This document shows positions 25,813-35,877 of a stretch of 64,000 nucleotides of DNA, one piece after another. Origin of the DNA: JBGLNJ01 sp041300525 (GTDB taxonomy: Bacteria; Chloroflexota; Anaerolineae; Fen-1058); contig JBGLNJ010000001.1 in the NCBI GenBank assembly GCA_041300525.1, positions 3,224,001 to 3,288,000 of the forward strand, read 5' to 3'. The notes under the pieces were generated by a model. That model ran no database searches and had not been told where the DNA came from. It saw only the letters and a list, made by a program, of their open reading frames with translations. The translations under genes were made by a program, and so were the position numbers. Within the stretch, counting starts at the first letter, position 1. Every line of letters begins with the position of its first letter.

Positions 25813-26553
25813 TTACAGTTTCTCCTTCAGCCACGCGACGACGGTGTCCACCAATCGCCCGCGCTGCTGGCTAAAGCCGTGATCCGCGCCTTTTATCAAG
25901 GCCAACTCGGCGCCCGGCGCTCGGCTCTTGAGTTCCATGGCCTGGGACATGGGCACGATTTCGTCCGCTGTGCCGTGGACGATGAACAGCGGGCGCGGCA
26001 ACGGCACGTCCACCAGGTCCACGGGGTTGTATGTCGCGCCCAGCGCGCGCCATTGGGACTGGATGCCCTTGGGAGTGATATTCCTCAGGAAACGGGCGTA
26101 ATCGGCGGCGAGCTGATCCGACAGTGGCAGAGTCCGCAAATTGGCGAGGCCGCCTATGGTGATGACAGCACGGATGCGCGAGTCACGACCGGCGGCAGTG
26201 ACGATGGCGGCCCATCCACCCAGGCCGTGGCCGACCGCTGCGATGCGATGCGCGTCCACCGGAAAACCCCCGGCGAGGATCGTGTCCAACGCGGCGCCCA
26301 CATCATCGGGGATGCCGGCCAGCGTATAATCGCCTTCGCTGCCCCAGCAGCCCCGGTAATGGAAAATGAGCGCGTTCCAACCGGCGTCGCGCAGGGCGTA
26401 GGCAATGTCAGTATTCTTTTCCAAACCGGGGATGCCGTGCAGCAAGAGCGCGGTAGGATGCGGCCCGGCCCCGCTGGCGCGGTAGAGCACTCCGAGCAGT
26501 TTGCTGCCTGAACTGGTGATGATGACTCCGTCAAGACCCGGCAAATCGGACAT
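25813..26553 (-). CDS. Alpha/beta hydrolase with Gly at the nucleophile position
   Basis: 246 residues with the peptidase-S9/dienelactone-hydrolase-like fold: LLLHGIPGLEKN (oxyanion loop), FHYRGCWGSEGDY, then the nucleophile elbow AAVGHGLGGWAAI, FIVHGTADEIVP (acid) and GADHGF (His). The elbow normally reads G-x-S-x-G; here it is G-H-G-L-G, so the nucleophilic Ser is missing. The product may be non-catalytic or use another residue. It is four bases upstream of the CoA-transferase gene. Confidence 0.85.
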   Translation of the reverse strand: MSDLPGLDGVIITSSGSKLLGVLYRASGAGPHPTALLLHGIPGLEKNTDIAYALRDAGWNALIFHYRGCWGSEGDYTLAGIPDDVGAALDTILAGGFPVDAHRIAAVGHGLGGWAAIVTAAGRDSRIRAVITIGGLANLRTLPLSDQLAADYARFLRNITPKGIQSQWRALGATYNPVDLVDVPLPRPLFIVHGTADEIVPMSQAMELKSRAPGAELALIKGADHGFSQQRGRLVDTVVAWLKEKL

Positions 26554-26648
26554 GGCACACCTCTGGCCCCCTCCCTTCCCTCCCCCGTGCGGGCTTTGCC
26601 CGCACGGAAGAGGCGCTGCGCCAGCTCAACGCAGAGCTAGAGCAGCGC

Positions 26649-27869
<1,221 letters not shown>

Positions 27870-27871
27870 CC

Positions 27872-30136
27872 ATGCAGACTCGCGACGAACAAGAGAAACG
27901 CGCGCCGGGGACCGAGTTGCGCCAGCGGGCAGAGGCGCAAATGCGAAATCAATCCGCCGATCCGGACGCAATTTCGCCCGACGATGCCCGGCGTCTGCTG
28001 CACGAATTGCACATTCACCAGATCGAGCTAGAGATGCAGAACGAGGAATTGCGGCGGGCGCAAGTGGAACTGGAAGCCTCCCGCGCCCGGTATTTCGATC
28101 TGTTTGACCTGGCCCCGGTGGGGTATCTCACCCTCAGCAAGCCGGGGTTGATCCTGGAGGCCAACCTCACCGCCGCGAATCTGCTGGGCGTGGCCCGGGG
28201 CGCGCTGATCAAGCAACCCCTGACCCAGTTCATCCTCAAAGAGGACCAGGACATTTACTACCTGCACCGCAAGCAGCTTTTTGAAACGGGCGAGCCGCAG
28301 ATGTGCGAATTGCGCCTGGCGCGAAAGGGTGGCGGCCTGCGCCCGGCGTGGGCGCACCTGCAAGCCGTCACGGCGCGGGATAGCGATGGTGCGCTGATGT
28401 GTCGGATCACGTTGAGCGACATCACCGAGCGCAAGCGGGCGGAGGAGGCGTTGCAGGAGAGCAACGAGAAATACCGCGCCATCGTTGACACCACCTCCGA
28501 CTTTATCATGCGCTATGATCGGACCGGGCGACATCTCTTCGGGAACCCGGCCGCGCTCAAGGCCACCGGTGTGACCCTGGAAGCGTATGTCGGCAAGACC
28601 CACCGCGATCTCGGATTTCCCGAACACCTGTGCCGCCTCTGGGAAGATCGCCTGGAAAAAGTATTCTGCACCGGAAAAGCCGTGTCGGTTGAATTCGAGG
28701 TCGAGTTGGCCGAGGGCAGCAAGGATCTAGAGTTAATGCTCTGTCCGGAATTCGCTCCGGATGGCAGCGTGAACAGTGTCGTTGGCATTTCCCGCGATAT
28801 TACCGAGCGCAAGACTATGCAGGCAAAGTCGGAGGAGGCGATGCTACAACGCAACCGCGAGCTGGCGCTGCTCAACAGCGCCAATCAGACGGTTGCCTCC
28901 AAGCTTGACCTGGACCATGTGCTCGCCGTCATCCTGGAAGAGGCGCGCCATCTCCTGAAGGCAGATACCTGCCGCGTCTGGCTGTTGGACCCGGAAACCG
29001 GCGAAATGGTTTGCCGGCAGAGCGCCGGCGCGGAAAGCGAACTCGTCCGTGGATGGCGGCAGGCCTCGGGGGAAGGAGCTGCTGGCTGGGTCGCTCACCA
29101 GGGCAAGAGCCTGATCGTGCAGGATGCGTTGACCGACACGCGCCGCGCCATTAGCGTGGATCAGCAGAGAGGGCTGGCCGTGCGCTCTGTTCTGAGCGTG
29201 CCGCTGTGGGTCGAACAAAGTGTGATAGGCGCGCTGACGGTGGCCGATACGAACCCCGACCGTTTTACGGCCGCCGACCTGGGATTGGTCGAGTCGCTGG
29301 CCGCCGCCGCCTCCACCGCGATCGTGAATGCGCAACTGTATGAACGGGCACAGCAAGAGATCGCAGAGCGCAAACAGGCGGAGGAGGCGCTGCGCCAAAG
29401 AACCGTTGAACTTCAGGCGCGCAACGAGGACCTGGATGCTTTTGCCCACACCGTGGCGCACGACCTCAAAAATCCGGTAGGACTGGTCATGGGCCACGCC
29501 GAGTTGCTCACACAAGATTGTGCTGCTGCGATGTCAGACGACCAGCAGCGGTCATTGCAGGCTATCGTCCGGAACGGGCGCAAGATGAACAGCATCATTG
29601 ACGAGCTGCTCTTGCTGGCCGAGGTGCGCAAGGCTCGAGTGGGAGCGGCGCCATTGGACATGGCGAGCATTGTGTCTGAAGCCCAACAGCGTTTGGCAGA
29701 TATGGTTGAACAATACCAGGCCGAGATCACAGTGCCGGATGCGTCCGCGTGGCCCACGGCCCTGGGTTATGGGCCGTGGGTGGAAGAGATATGGGTCAAC
29801 TATCTCAGCAATGCCATCAAGTACGGCGGGCGGCCGCCACGGCTGGAACTGGGCGCGGACACCCTCCCCAACCCTCCCCCGCCTGCGGGGGAGGGCCAGG
29901 GTGGGGGCAGGGTGCGCTTTTGGGTGCGCGACCATGGCGCGGGCCTCACGCCGGAAGACCAGGCCCGGCTGTTTACGCCTTTCACGCGGCTCGATCAGGT
30001 GCACGTTAAGGGTCACGGGTTGGGGCTTTCGATTGTGCGGCGCATCGTGGAAAAGCTCGGCGGGCAGGTGGGCGTGGAAAGCCAGGTGGGACAGGGGAGC
30101 GTATTCAGTTTTACATTGCCAGGAGTGCCAGGTTAG
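27872..30136 (+). CDS. PAS-PAS-GAF sensor histidine kinase
   Basis: 754 residues from ATG 27872, two bases after the previous stop. Order: a coiled-coil linker with LLHELHIHQIELEMQNEEL, PAS about 70-195 (ending ITERKRAEEAL), second PAS about 200-320 (ending ITERKTMQAK), GAF about 340-490, HisKA with the phospho-His in FAHTVAHDLKNPVGLVMGH, and a HATPase domain (EIWVNYLSNAIKYGG, WVRDHGAGLTPEDQARLF, GHGLGLSIVRRIVEKLGG). Between two strands of the HATPase domain sits a 15-residue repeat-encoded insert (see 29861). No membrane segments, so it should be cytosolic. Confidence 0.9.
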   Translation: MQTRDEQEKRAPGTELRQRAEAQMRNQSADPDAISPDDARRLLHELHIHQIELEMQNEELRRAQVELEASRARYFDLFDLAPVGYLTLSKPGLILEANLTAANLLGVARGALIKQPLTQFILKEDQDIYYLHRKQLFETGEPQMCELRLARKGGGLRPAWAHLQAVTARDSDGALMCRITLSDITERKRAEEALQESNEKYRAIVDTTSDFIMRYDRTGRHLFGNPAALKATGVTLEAYVGKTHRDLGFPEHLCRLWEDRLEKVFCTGKAVSVEFEVELAEGSKDLELMLCPEFAPDGSVNSVVGISRDITERKTMQAKSEEAMLQRNRELALLNSANQTVASKLDLDHVLAVILEEARHLLKADTCRVWLLDPETGEMVCRQSAGAESELVRGWRQASGEGAAGWVAHQGKSLIVQDALTDTRRAISVDQQRGLAVRSVLSVPLWVEQSVIGALTVADTNPDRFTAADLGLVESLAAAASTAIVNAQLYERAQQEIAERKQAEEALRQRTVELQARNEDLDAFAHTVAHDLKNPVGLVMGHAELLTQDCAAAMSDDQQRSLQAIVRNGRKMNSIIDELLLLAEVRKARVGAAPLDMASIVSEAQQRLADMVEQYQAEITVPDASAWPTALGYGPWVEEIWVNYLSNAIKYGGRPPRLELGADTLPNPPPPAGEGQGGGRVRFWVRDHGAGLTPEDQARLFTPFTRLDQVHVKGHGLGLSIVRRIVEKLGGQVGVESQVGQGSVFSFTLPGVPG
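29861..29907. repeat. GC-rich palindromic repeat inserted in frame in a kinase gene
   Basis: CCCTCCCC (29872-) and GGGGAGGG (to 29895) are arms of a palindrome, with outer CACCCTCCCC and GGGTGGGGG copies around it. Translated, it adds TLPNPPPPAGEGQGGG between LELGAD and VRFWVRDHG of the HATPase domain. Similar units occur in intergenic DNA near 26561. Confidence 0.75.
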
Positions 30137-30146
30137 AGGAGGTCAC

Positions 30147-31097
30147 ATGATTAACACGACAACATTCGCCGCCTACGGTGGCGCAGGTTGGTCGCCGCGC
30201 GCGACATCCTTGCGCCAAGAGATCGGACAACTATGGAGGCCGTGCGGCATCACGACCGAATGGTCGCCGCTCAAAGCCGTTTTGCTTCACCGTCCCGGCG
30301 TGGAACTGGAAGCATTGGCTGATCCCGATAAAGTCCAGATGCTCGCCCCAATAGACGCTCGCCGGGCGCGGCAGCAACACGATGCAATGGCGCAGGCGTA
30401 CCGGGAGGCCGGCGTCACCGTGCATTACGTCGAACCGGACGAGTCGCCGTCGCCCAACCTGATGTTTGTGGCCGACCTGATGTTCATGACGCCCGAAGGC
30501 GCGATCCTGGCGCGACCGGCCTCCACCGTGCGCGCCGGCGAAGAACGGTTCGTCGCCCGGCGGCTGGCCGAGTTGGGCATCCCGATCCTTCGCAGCGTGC
30601 GCGGGACGGGCACGTTTGAAGGAGCAGATGCTGCGTGGATCAATCCCAAGACGGTGATGTTGGCGACCGGGCTGCGGACGAATGTCGAGGGCGCGGCGCA
30701 AGTGACGAGCTTGCTTCGGGAAATGGATGTCGAGGTCGTTCCGGTTGGGTTGAGCTACGGGTCAATGCATCTGATGGGGCAGTTGCGTTTTGCCGACCGC
30801 GACCTGGCGATTGCCAAGCCGGGCAGCGTGCCCCATGCCGCCGTCGAAGCTTTGCAGGCGCGCGGGCACACGGTCCTCTTTGCGCTGGACGAGAACGAAG
30901 TGGCGCACCGTTCGGCGCTCAACTTTGTGACGTTAGGGCCGCGCAAGATTTTGATGGCGGCGGGCAATCCCATTACGCAAGCGTTCTATGAGAACGCCGG
31001 CATCACCTGCCACGCCGTCGAGGTGGATGAGCTAATCAAAGCCGCCGGCGGCATCGGCTGCATGACGGGCATCCTTGAGCGAGATGCTTCTTTGTAA
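30147..31097 (+). CDS. Arginine deiminase/dimethylargininase-like amidinotransferase-family enzyme
   Basis: 316 residues of the guanidine-modifying fold, which hydrolyses arginine-type substrates through a Cys. AGAGGAGG precedes ATG 30147. Visible elements: the first substrate Asp region SPNLMFVADLMFMTP, RGTGTFEGADAAWI, the catalytic His GSMHLMGQLRF and the C-terminal nucleophile GGIGCMTGIL. Length is nearer to DDAH or short deiminases than to full ADI (about 400). The substrate cannot be decided. It is followed 37 bases later by the decarboxylase remnant. Confidence 0.85.
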   Translation: MINTTTFAAYGGAGWSPRATSLRQEIGQLWRPCGITTEWSPLKAVLLHRPGVELEALADPDKVQMLAPIDARRARQQHDAMAQAYREAGVTVHYVEPDESPSPNLMFVADLMFMTPEGAILARPASTVRAGEERFVARRLAELGIPILRSVRGTGTFEGADAAWINPKTVMLATGLRTNVEGAAQVTSLLREMDVEVVPVGLSYGSMHLMGQLRFADRDLAIAKPGSVPHAAVEALQARGHTVLFALDENEVAHRSALNFVTLGPRKILMAAGNPITQAFYENAGITCHAVEVDELIKAAGGIGCMTGILERDASL

Positions 31098-31134
31098 AGG
31101 TGCAAGAACTGTCGTTGGCAACCTGGGAGGATTG

Positions 31135-31752
31135 ATGCAAGACCGAATCAAGCAACTCGAACGAATGGCGCAGGCTTTGGAACCCGGTGCAGCGGAAAGA
31201 GCCTTGTTGCGAGACAAGGTCTTTCGCTATGCGGAAGAGTTTCTCGAAGCGATCAAGCAGGTTCCGGCTTTTTGTGTAGCCGAAGATCAAGGCGTCGGTT
31301 TGTACGACTCGCCAATCTCCGAGGAACCCATTGATATTGACGCGGCTCTAAGTCTGCTCAAAACCAATGTAGACCGGCCCGGCGTGAATGCGGGATCGGG
31401 CGGTCACCTGGGTTATATTCCGGGCAGCGGCCTGTATGCTTCGGCCCTGGCAGATTATCTGGCGGCCATCACCAACCGATACGCCGGCTTGTTTTTCCCC
31501 TCGCCCGGCGCAGTGCGTATGGAGCGCATGTTGCTAGCCTGGATCGCGAATTTCGTCGGCTATCCCACCGGCGCCGGCGGCGATCTGACTTCGGGGGGAA
31601 GTATTGCCAATCTGATCGCCATCGTGACGGCCCGAGAGGCCCACGCTCTGAAAGCCAAAGAGTTTGAAAGGTCGGTTGTCTATCTTTCCGAGGGATTATG
31701 CACCGCAGGGCAATCCGAAAGCACGCCTGCCCGCGTTGCAGATGCGCCATGA
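31135..31752 (+). pseudogene. Group II PLP-dependent decarboxylase, 3'-truncated
   Basis: ATG 31135 has GGGAGGATTG in front. The product matches aromatic amino acid decarboxylase-type proteins: NAGSGGHLGYIPGSGLYASA, TNRYAGLFFPSPGAVRMERML, FVGYPTGAGGDLTSGGSIAN and TAREAHALKAKEFERSVVYL. It stops matching at residue 186 of the expected 470 or so, before the PLP lysine. From about 31693 the DNA is a piece of a prc gene in another frame, and 20 unrelated codons follow to a stop. It cannot be active. Confidence 0.85.
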
Positions 31753-32212
31753 AACCCGCGTGAGAACCGTAGAGGACTTTCAGTTCCTGAAGGAAGATGC
31801 CGCCGAAGTAACCCGCCTGCGCAAGAAGAATGCGGTCTCGTTGAACGAGACCGAGCGACGCCAGGAGCGTGACGACCTGGAGGCCAAGCTCGCCTCTCGA
31901 GAAAAAACGCGGGAGGCCGGCAAGAAGCTGCAATCGGATGTTCCGGGCGTGGCAGCCGACCCGGCAAAAAAGGTATCAACCCAGGACGATGGCCTGCAAG
32001 CGGATGAACGCAATCTCGCTAATGAGCTGGCGGCAGAAAAAGCACGAAAAGACGCCAAGGATATCTTGCTGCAAGAGGCTGCGCATATTCTTAGTGATGA
32101 CGTGGGGCTGCTTAAGCGCGAAACCAGGGTGGTTGCACGCAACAGGCCGGCGCCGCCGATGGTTCCCGCTCAGAAAAAGCGCCAGGAGCCTGCCCCAGCC
32201 GCTGTTTGGTGA
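31694..32212 (+). pseudogene. C-terminal fragment of a Prc/Tsp carboxy-terminal protease
   Basis: The frame from about 31694 reads DYAPQGNPKARLPALQMRHE, then VEDFQFLKEDAAEV, KNAVSLNETERRQERDD and KDILLQEAAHILSDDVGLLK. This is the C-terminal region of proteobacterial Prc proteases, downstream of the catalytic Ser-Lys domain. The first 500 or so residues (PDZ and protease domains) are missing. It is fused at 31693 to the decarboxylase. It is the left edge of a patch with proteobacterial-looking genes. Confidence 0.7.
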
Positions 32213-32530
32213 GAATGGGTGGCTCGCTGGTGTTGAATCATCAAAGCTGACGGCGACTGAATCTTGGTGCTCTTGCCGGTCCTGCTTGAGCCTGCTTGAG
32301 CGCTTGAGCGTCGGTTGGCGTGTCGCCGGCGTTCAAGGCCGGATTCCTGATGGCGGGCTGCCTCCGCAAGCATTGGCACCTCAACCCGCCCGATCTGCGA
32401 GGCAATCTGGTTTTCCGGCCATACCTCAACGCCCGGCCTGTCATGCATGACAACTTCAGCGATGCCGGCAACCCTGTAAAATTTGGGTTCAGCCAGTTTG
32501 ACCAACAGAAGATATTGCCTTCCAGCAACA
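32213..32530. other. Gap without a recognised gene
   Basis: Contains a small direct repeat (GAGCCTGCTTGAGCGCTTGAGC) and, near its end, TGTAAAATTT, which could be a -10 region. Open frames on both strands are short and not protein-like. Confidence 0.5.
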
Positions 32531-33085
32531 ATGAATTTCTCTGAAACCATTGCCACCCTCAACAATGCCTCGGCCTTTGAGTTGTACCGTCTGCGGGCCG
32601 CCATCGATCGCGTCCTTGATCAACCGGGCTGGATGGATGCCGTTCGGTCACGACTGCGGGTTGGCCAGGAGATTCAATATTTCGACCCCGCAGCCAATCG
32701 CTCCCAGCAAGGCCAGGTTCTGGAACTTCGGCGCAAGCAGGCGGTGGTGCTCGACCTTGCCACGCAAAAACGCTGGCTGATTTCGTATGCTGCCATCAAC
32801 CTTGAGGGGGCGGATGTCGAAATACGTGAAAAGCCCCGGCACGGACTTGGGCGTAACGAAGTCGCCATCGGTGATGTGGTTGGTTTCCTGGATCGCAACC
32901 ATCAACAGCGTAGCGGTCGGATATTGCGGCTGAATGACAAAACCGTCACCTTGATGTGCGGCCGACAGCAGTGGCGCGTCGCCTATAGCTTGCTCCATCG
33001 CGTCGTTGACGCCAGCGCCTTACCGGGCGAGGTATTGGAACTCGATTTCCAGCACGACCAGATCGAGTCCGCAGGCAATGAGTAA
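32531..33085 (+). CDS. Hypothetical protein, 184 residues
   Basis: From ATG 32531: MNFSETIATLNNASAFELYRLRAAIDRVL, then a series of short beta motifs: VGQEIQYFDPAANRSQQGQVLELR, KQAVVLDLATQKRWLISY, NEVAIGDVVGFLDRNHQQRSGRILRLNDKTVTLM and the similar ending QQWRVAYSLLHRV. The repeated pattern of a G-x-I/V strand, x-R, then KxVxL/V and xxWR suggests tandem SH3-like or Tudor-like barrels. No function is assigned. The next small frame starts inside its last codons. It is not typical of the surrounding backbone and probably came with the foreign patch. Confidence 0.65.
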   Translation: MNFSETIATLNNASAFELYRLRAAIDRVLDQPGWMDAVRSRLRVGQEIQYFDPAANRSQQGQVLELRRKQAVVLDLATQKRWLISYAAINLEGADVEIREKPRHGLGRNEVAIGDVVGFLDRNHQQRSGRILRLNDKTVTLMCGRQQWRVAYSLLHRVVDASALPGEVLELDFQHDQIESAGNE

Positions 33086-33188
33086 GGCAGGCAGCAAAAA
33101 GGCTTGGGCATTTGCCCCGCGCTATCGCCGTGGTGCTTTTGGTTGGCGATCAGACCCGGCCATTGCCCCGCAATTTGGTTCGCCATAG
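33078..33188 (+). pseudogene. Start of a conserved hypothetical gene, cut by IS91-type sequence
   Basis: ATG 33078 overlaps the previous gene by eight bases. It encodes MSKAGSKKAWAFAPRYRRGA, then FGWRSDPAIA, which resembles the beginning of a larger proteobacterial protein of unknown function. The match ends at about 33170, where an IS91-like transposase fragment on the other strand begins, and a stop follows. Confidence 0.5.
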
Positions 33189-33299
33189 CCGGCGCTGACG
33201 GTCGGTCGCTGCCGCCGGCATGACCAGATGCACATGCTGGTGATAGTCCAGCCGCCGCGTGTTCGTGTGCAACGCCCCAATCGCGCCGAGCATTGTAAA
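33174..33299 (-). mobile_element. IS91-family transposase fragment
   Basis: The minus-strand frame reads FTMLGAIGALHTNTRRLDYH, then QHVHLVMPAAATDRQRRLWRTK. HQHVHLV is the metal-binding HxH segment of Y2 rolling-circle transposases and LWRTK is conserved just after it. Only about 42 of 400 or so residues remain. The left edge interrupts the conserved hypothetical gene. Confidence 0.65.
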
Positions 33300-33408
33300 T
33301 TGGAGAGGTTCCGGGGCAACGACCGCTTCGGAGCGCCAAATGCCGTGACTGACCGCAATGGAGTAGAGAACCCAGTGGCTGGTCATGGCCGGTTGGGTGA
33401 CTATCCCA

Positions 33409-35157
33409 CTACGACGAGCAGCTGCAGTGCGACGTTCCGCCCAGATCAAAGAACCTCTCGTCTTTCTTTTTGTAATATAGCGCTGCCACTGCCTCGGACT
33501 GTTCGCCGTACGGGTCTTCCAGCACGTTGTGCAAACGCTGCACTAGGCTGTAATCCCCTGTGTCCGTGGCACTTCGATACGCCTCTACCATCATCCACTC
33601 TCTTGGAATGTACTTGGGGTTGACTCGCCTCATTGCCTCCGATACGCCAGCTGGGGGGCGCCCCTCTCGTTCCAGTGCCGCGTGCCATTTTTGCAGCCAC
33701 TTCGCCCAGCGTGCCTCCATCGCAACGCTGCCCTTGCTGTATCCCCCACGTGTTTCATAGAAGGCGGGACGCAGGGCCGCCACGTGCCTAGGCAGGCTCG
33801 AGAGCTCCCGCCAGAAGATCGTATAGTCCACCGGCGTTTCTGCCATGAGCGCGTGAAGTTCCGCGAAAAGTTCCTCACTAAACTCGGCAAGGCCCATCTT
33901 TTTTGCCCACATACGATTCATCTCACGGCTCATGGTCTCCGGCATGGCTTCCAAAATCTCACCTAGCCCCTGAACCGCGTTCGCGTCGTGCGCCAGCAGC
34001 GGCACCAGGGCCGTGCAGAACATCTTGAAATTAGCCATGGCGGCCATCGGCTGGTTCATGAAGGAAAAGTGCTCTCCGCCGCCGATCCACATCTGAAACA
34101 TCGGGTCATACGCCTCGATGAAGCCAAAAGGCCCGTAGTCCAGCGTCCGCCCCCCTAGAGAGCAGTTGTCGCTGTTGAAGTTTCCCTGACAATACCCCAC
34201 CCGAATCCAATGGGCGGTCAACCGGGACAGGCGCGCGCCGAATTCCCGCGCGACTGCGAAGACTTTGTCGGTGAGCGTAACTTCGGGGTGGCAAAGCTTG
34301 GCGGCGATATCAGGGTACTCACGTTCGAGCGTATGCAGGAAGATCGCCTCGAGCTCCTCGATGGCATGAGGGTGTTCGTTTTTCCTCGCCCGCCGCCCGA
34401 ATAGTTCGAGCTGCCCGACGCGGAGGAAGGAGGGGGCTGCGCGCGTTGTAATAGCAGCCGGCTCGTCTACCATGCGGTCCGGCTCTACAGTTATGACGCC
34501 CGGGGAGTACCAGGGACGCGAGATGGTTTCGCTGTGGGAGACAAAGAGGCAGAGTGCCCGGGAGGTAGGCACACCCAGCGCTGCCATCGCTTCCGATGCC
34601 AGAAACTCGCGGATACTGGATCGCAGCACGGCACGCCCGTCGCCACCGCGGCAATAAGGGGTCGTTCCTCCTCCCTTGAGCTGGAACTCCCAGCGCTGGC
34701 CACTAGGAAGAAGCACCTCGAGTACGGAAATGGCTCGCCCGTCCCCATAACCGTTGCCGTTTTTGAAGGGGCAGTTATGGTAGATCTCTTGCCCGTAGAT
34801 GCTAAGGGCATAGCCGCTCGCCCAGCCGCTAGAAAGAACGCAGGGGGGAGCGACATCGGCGTTTGCGGCGTCCACGGCCGCCTTCGGGTCGCCAGTGAAG
34901 AATTGCATGAAGGAATCCTCACTGGCGGCTCGTTCAGACAAGTTTAGCTCACGGAAAAAGCTCTGGCTGTGTATGACGTAGTGGGGGTTAGGCAGAGGTG
35001 TCGGGAGAACCTCAACATAGTGGCCGGACTTGACCTGGCGAATCGTCTTGTTGGGGGCGTGGCGGGCTTGCTCGGGATCTGCGCTGAGGCATCGTAGCAG
35101 CGAGTAGTCTGCGTACCGGAGAAAGGTGGTGAAGGAGTGCGGGGCGGGAGAATCCAT
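33409..35157 (-). CDS. SelO/YdiU-type protein AMPylase
   Basis: SelO pseudokinases transfer AMP to proteins. The 582-residue chain has the nucleotide-binding signatures QLKGGGTTPYCRGGDGRAVLRSSIREFLASEAM, TRAAPSFLRVGQLELFGRR, the metal-binding GYCQGNFNSDNCSLGGRTLDYGPFGFIEAYDP, and a C-terminal redox tail DLGGTSHCSCSS. Many eukaryotic relatives carry selenocysteine there; this one encodes Cys. ATG 35157 is chosen over an upstream TTG; the ribosome-binding site is weak. It lies in the proteobacterial-looking patch. Confidence 0.92.
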   Translation of the reverse strand: MDSPAPHSFTTFLRYADYSLLRCLSADPEQARHAPNKTIRQVKSGHYVEVLPTPLPNPHYVIHSQSFFRELNLSERAASEDSFMQFFTGDPKAAVDAANADVAPPCVLSSGWASGYALSIYGQEIYHNCPFKNGNGYGDGRAISVLEVLLPSGQRWEFQLKGGGTTPYCRGGDGRAVLRSSIREFLASEAMAALGVPTSRALCLFVSHSETISRPWYSPGVITVEPDRMVDEPAAITTRAAPSFLRVGQLELFGRRARKNEHPHAIEELEAIFLHTLEREYPDIAAKLCHPEVTLTDKVFAVAREFGARLSRLTAHWIRVGYCQGNFNSDNCSLGGRTLDYGPFGFIEAYDPMFQMWIGGGEHFSFMNQPMAAMANFKMFCTALVPLLAHDANAVQGLGEILEAMPETMSREMNRMWAKKMGLAEFSEELFAELHALMAETPVDYTIFWRELSSLPRHVAALRPAFYETRGGYSKGSVAMEARWAKWLQKWHAALEREGRPPAGVSEAMRRVNPKYIPREWMMVEAYRSATDTGDYSLVQRLHNVLEDPYGEQSEAVAALYYKKKDERFFDLGGTSHCSCSS

Positions 35158-35332
35158 TTTCTTGCGATCACAAAAAATCAAAAGCTAAAAGGCGTGTTAT
35201 TTGGCTGACAGAAACACGATAAAAGTGAAACGAACATACGACTGTGGCAGTGACTGACCGGTCATGGTTCCCCATGCTACTCGTTAGCGGGCCGTGGCAA
35301 AATGCCGAGAAGATGTCGTCGCAGAGGGCTCA

Positions 35333-35824
35333 ATGAAAAGAACGCTATTGCTTGTTCGTCATGCCAAATCGAGTTGGGATGACGTTGCCCTGCCTGACAA
35401 GGAGCGGCCATTGGCCGACCTTGGAAAGCGTGACGCGCCAATGATGTGAAAACGCTTGGCGAAGCGTCAAGTGAAACCCGACTTGATCTTGACCAGTCCT
35501 GCGCGCCGCGCGCTTTCGACGGCGGAAATCATCGCCAAAGAGCTCAACTACAAGGCTGAGGATATCGTTGTCGATGAGCGGCTGTATGCCACCGAGGCCG
35601 ATATGCTGCTTGGCGTGATTGGCGAGCTCAGTGACAAGCAGAAGTGCGTGATGCTCTTTGGCCACAACCCCGAGTTCGCCGACCTTGCTCAACGCTTGTC
35701 CAACGAGCCCGCCCTTTTGCCAACGTGCGCGGTCGCACAGTTCACGTTCGAGTCGACGTCATGGTCGTCCATCGGTTCGACAAAGCCAACGGAAGTCCTC
35801 CTCGACTACCCGAAGAAAGGGTAG
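35333..35824 (+). pseudogene. sixA: SixA-type phosphohistidine phosphatase with one in-frame TGA
   Basis: ATG 35333 (AGAGGGCTC upstream) begins MKRTLLLVRHAKSSWDDVAL, the histidine-phosphatase RHxK/RHG motif, then LADLGKRDAPMM and a TGA at 35447-35449. The same frame continues KRLAKRQVKPDLILTSPARRA, TAEIIAKELNY, MLFGHNPEFADLAQRL (second His) and a normal end. The family has Gly at the TGA position (MMGKRLA), so a single base change, GGA to TGA, explains it. Without readthrough the product is 38 residues. A restart at 35456 would lack the catalytic RH. Confidence 0.8.
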
Positions 35825-35877
35825 GCAAAATCGCTCGGCGGCAGCACGGTGTCGCCATGCGGCCGCCGAGTACATCG

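Noticed and set aside
35447..35449. TGA in sixA as selenocysteine
   Set aside because: The family has Gly, not Cys, at this position, and no SECIS-like hairpin was seen right after it.
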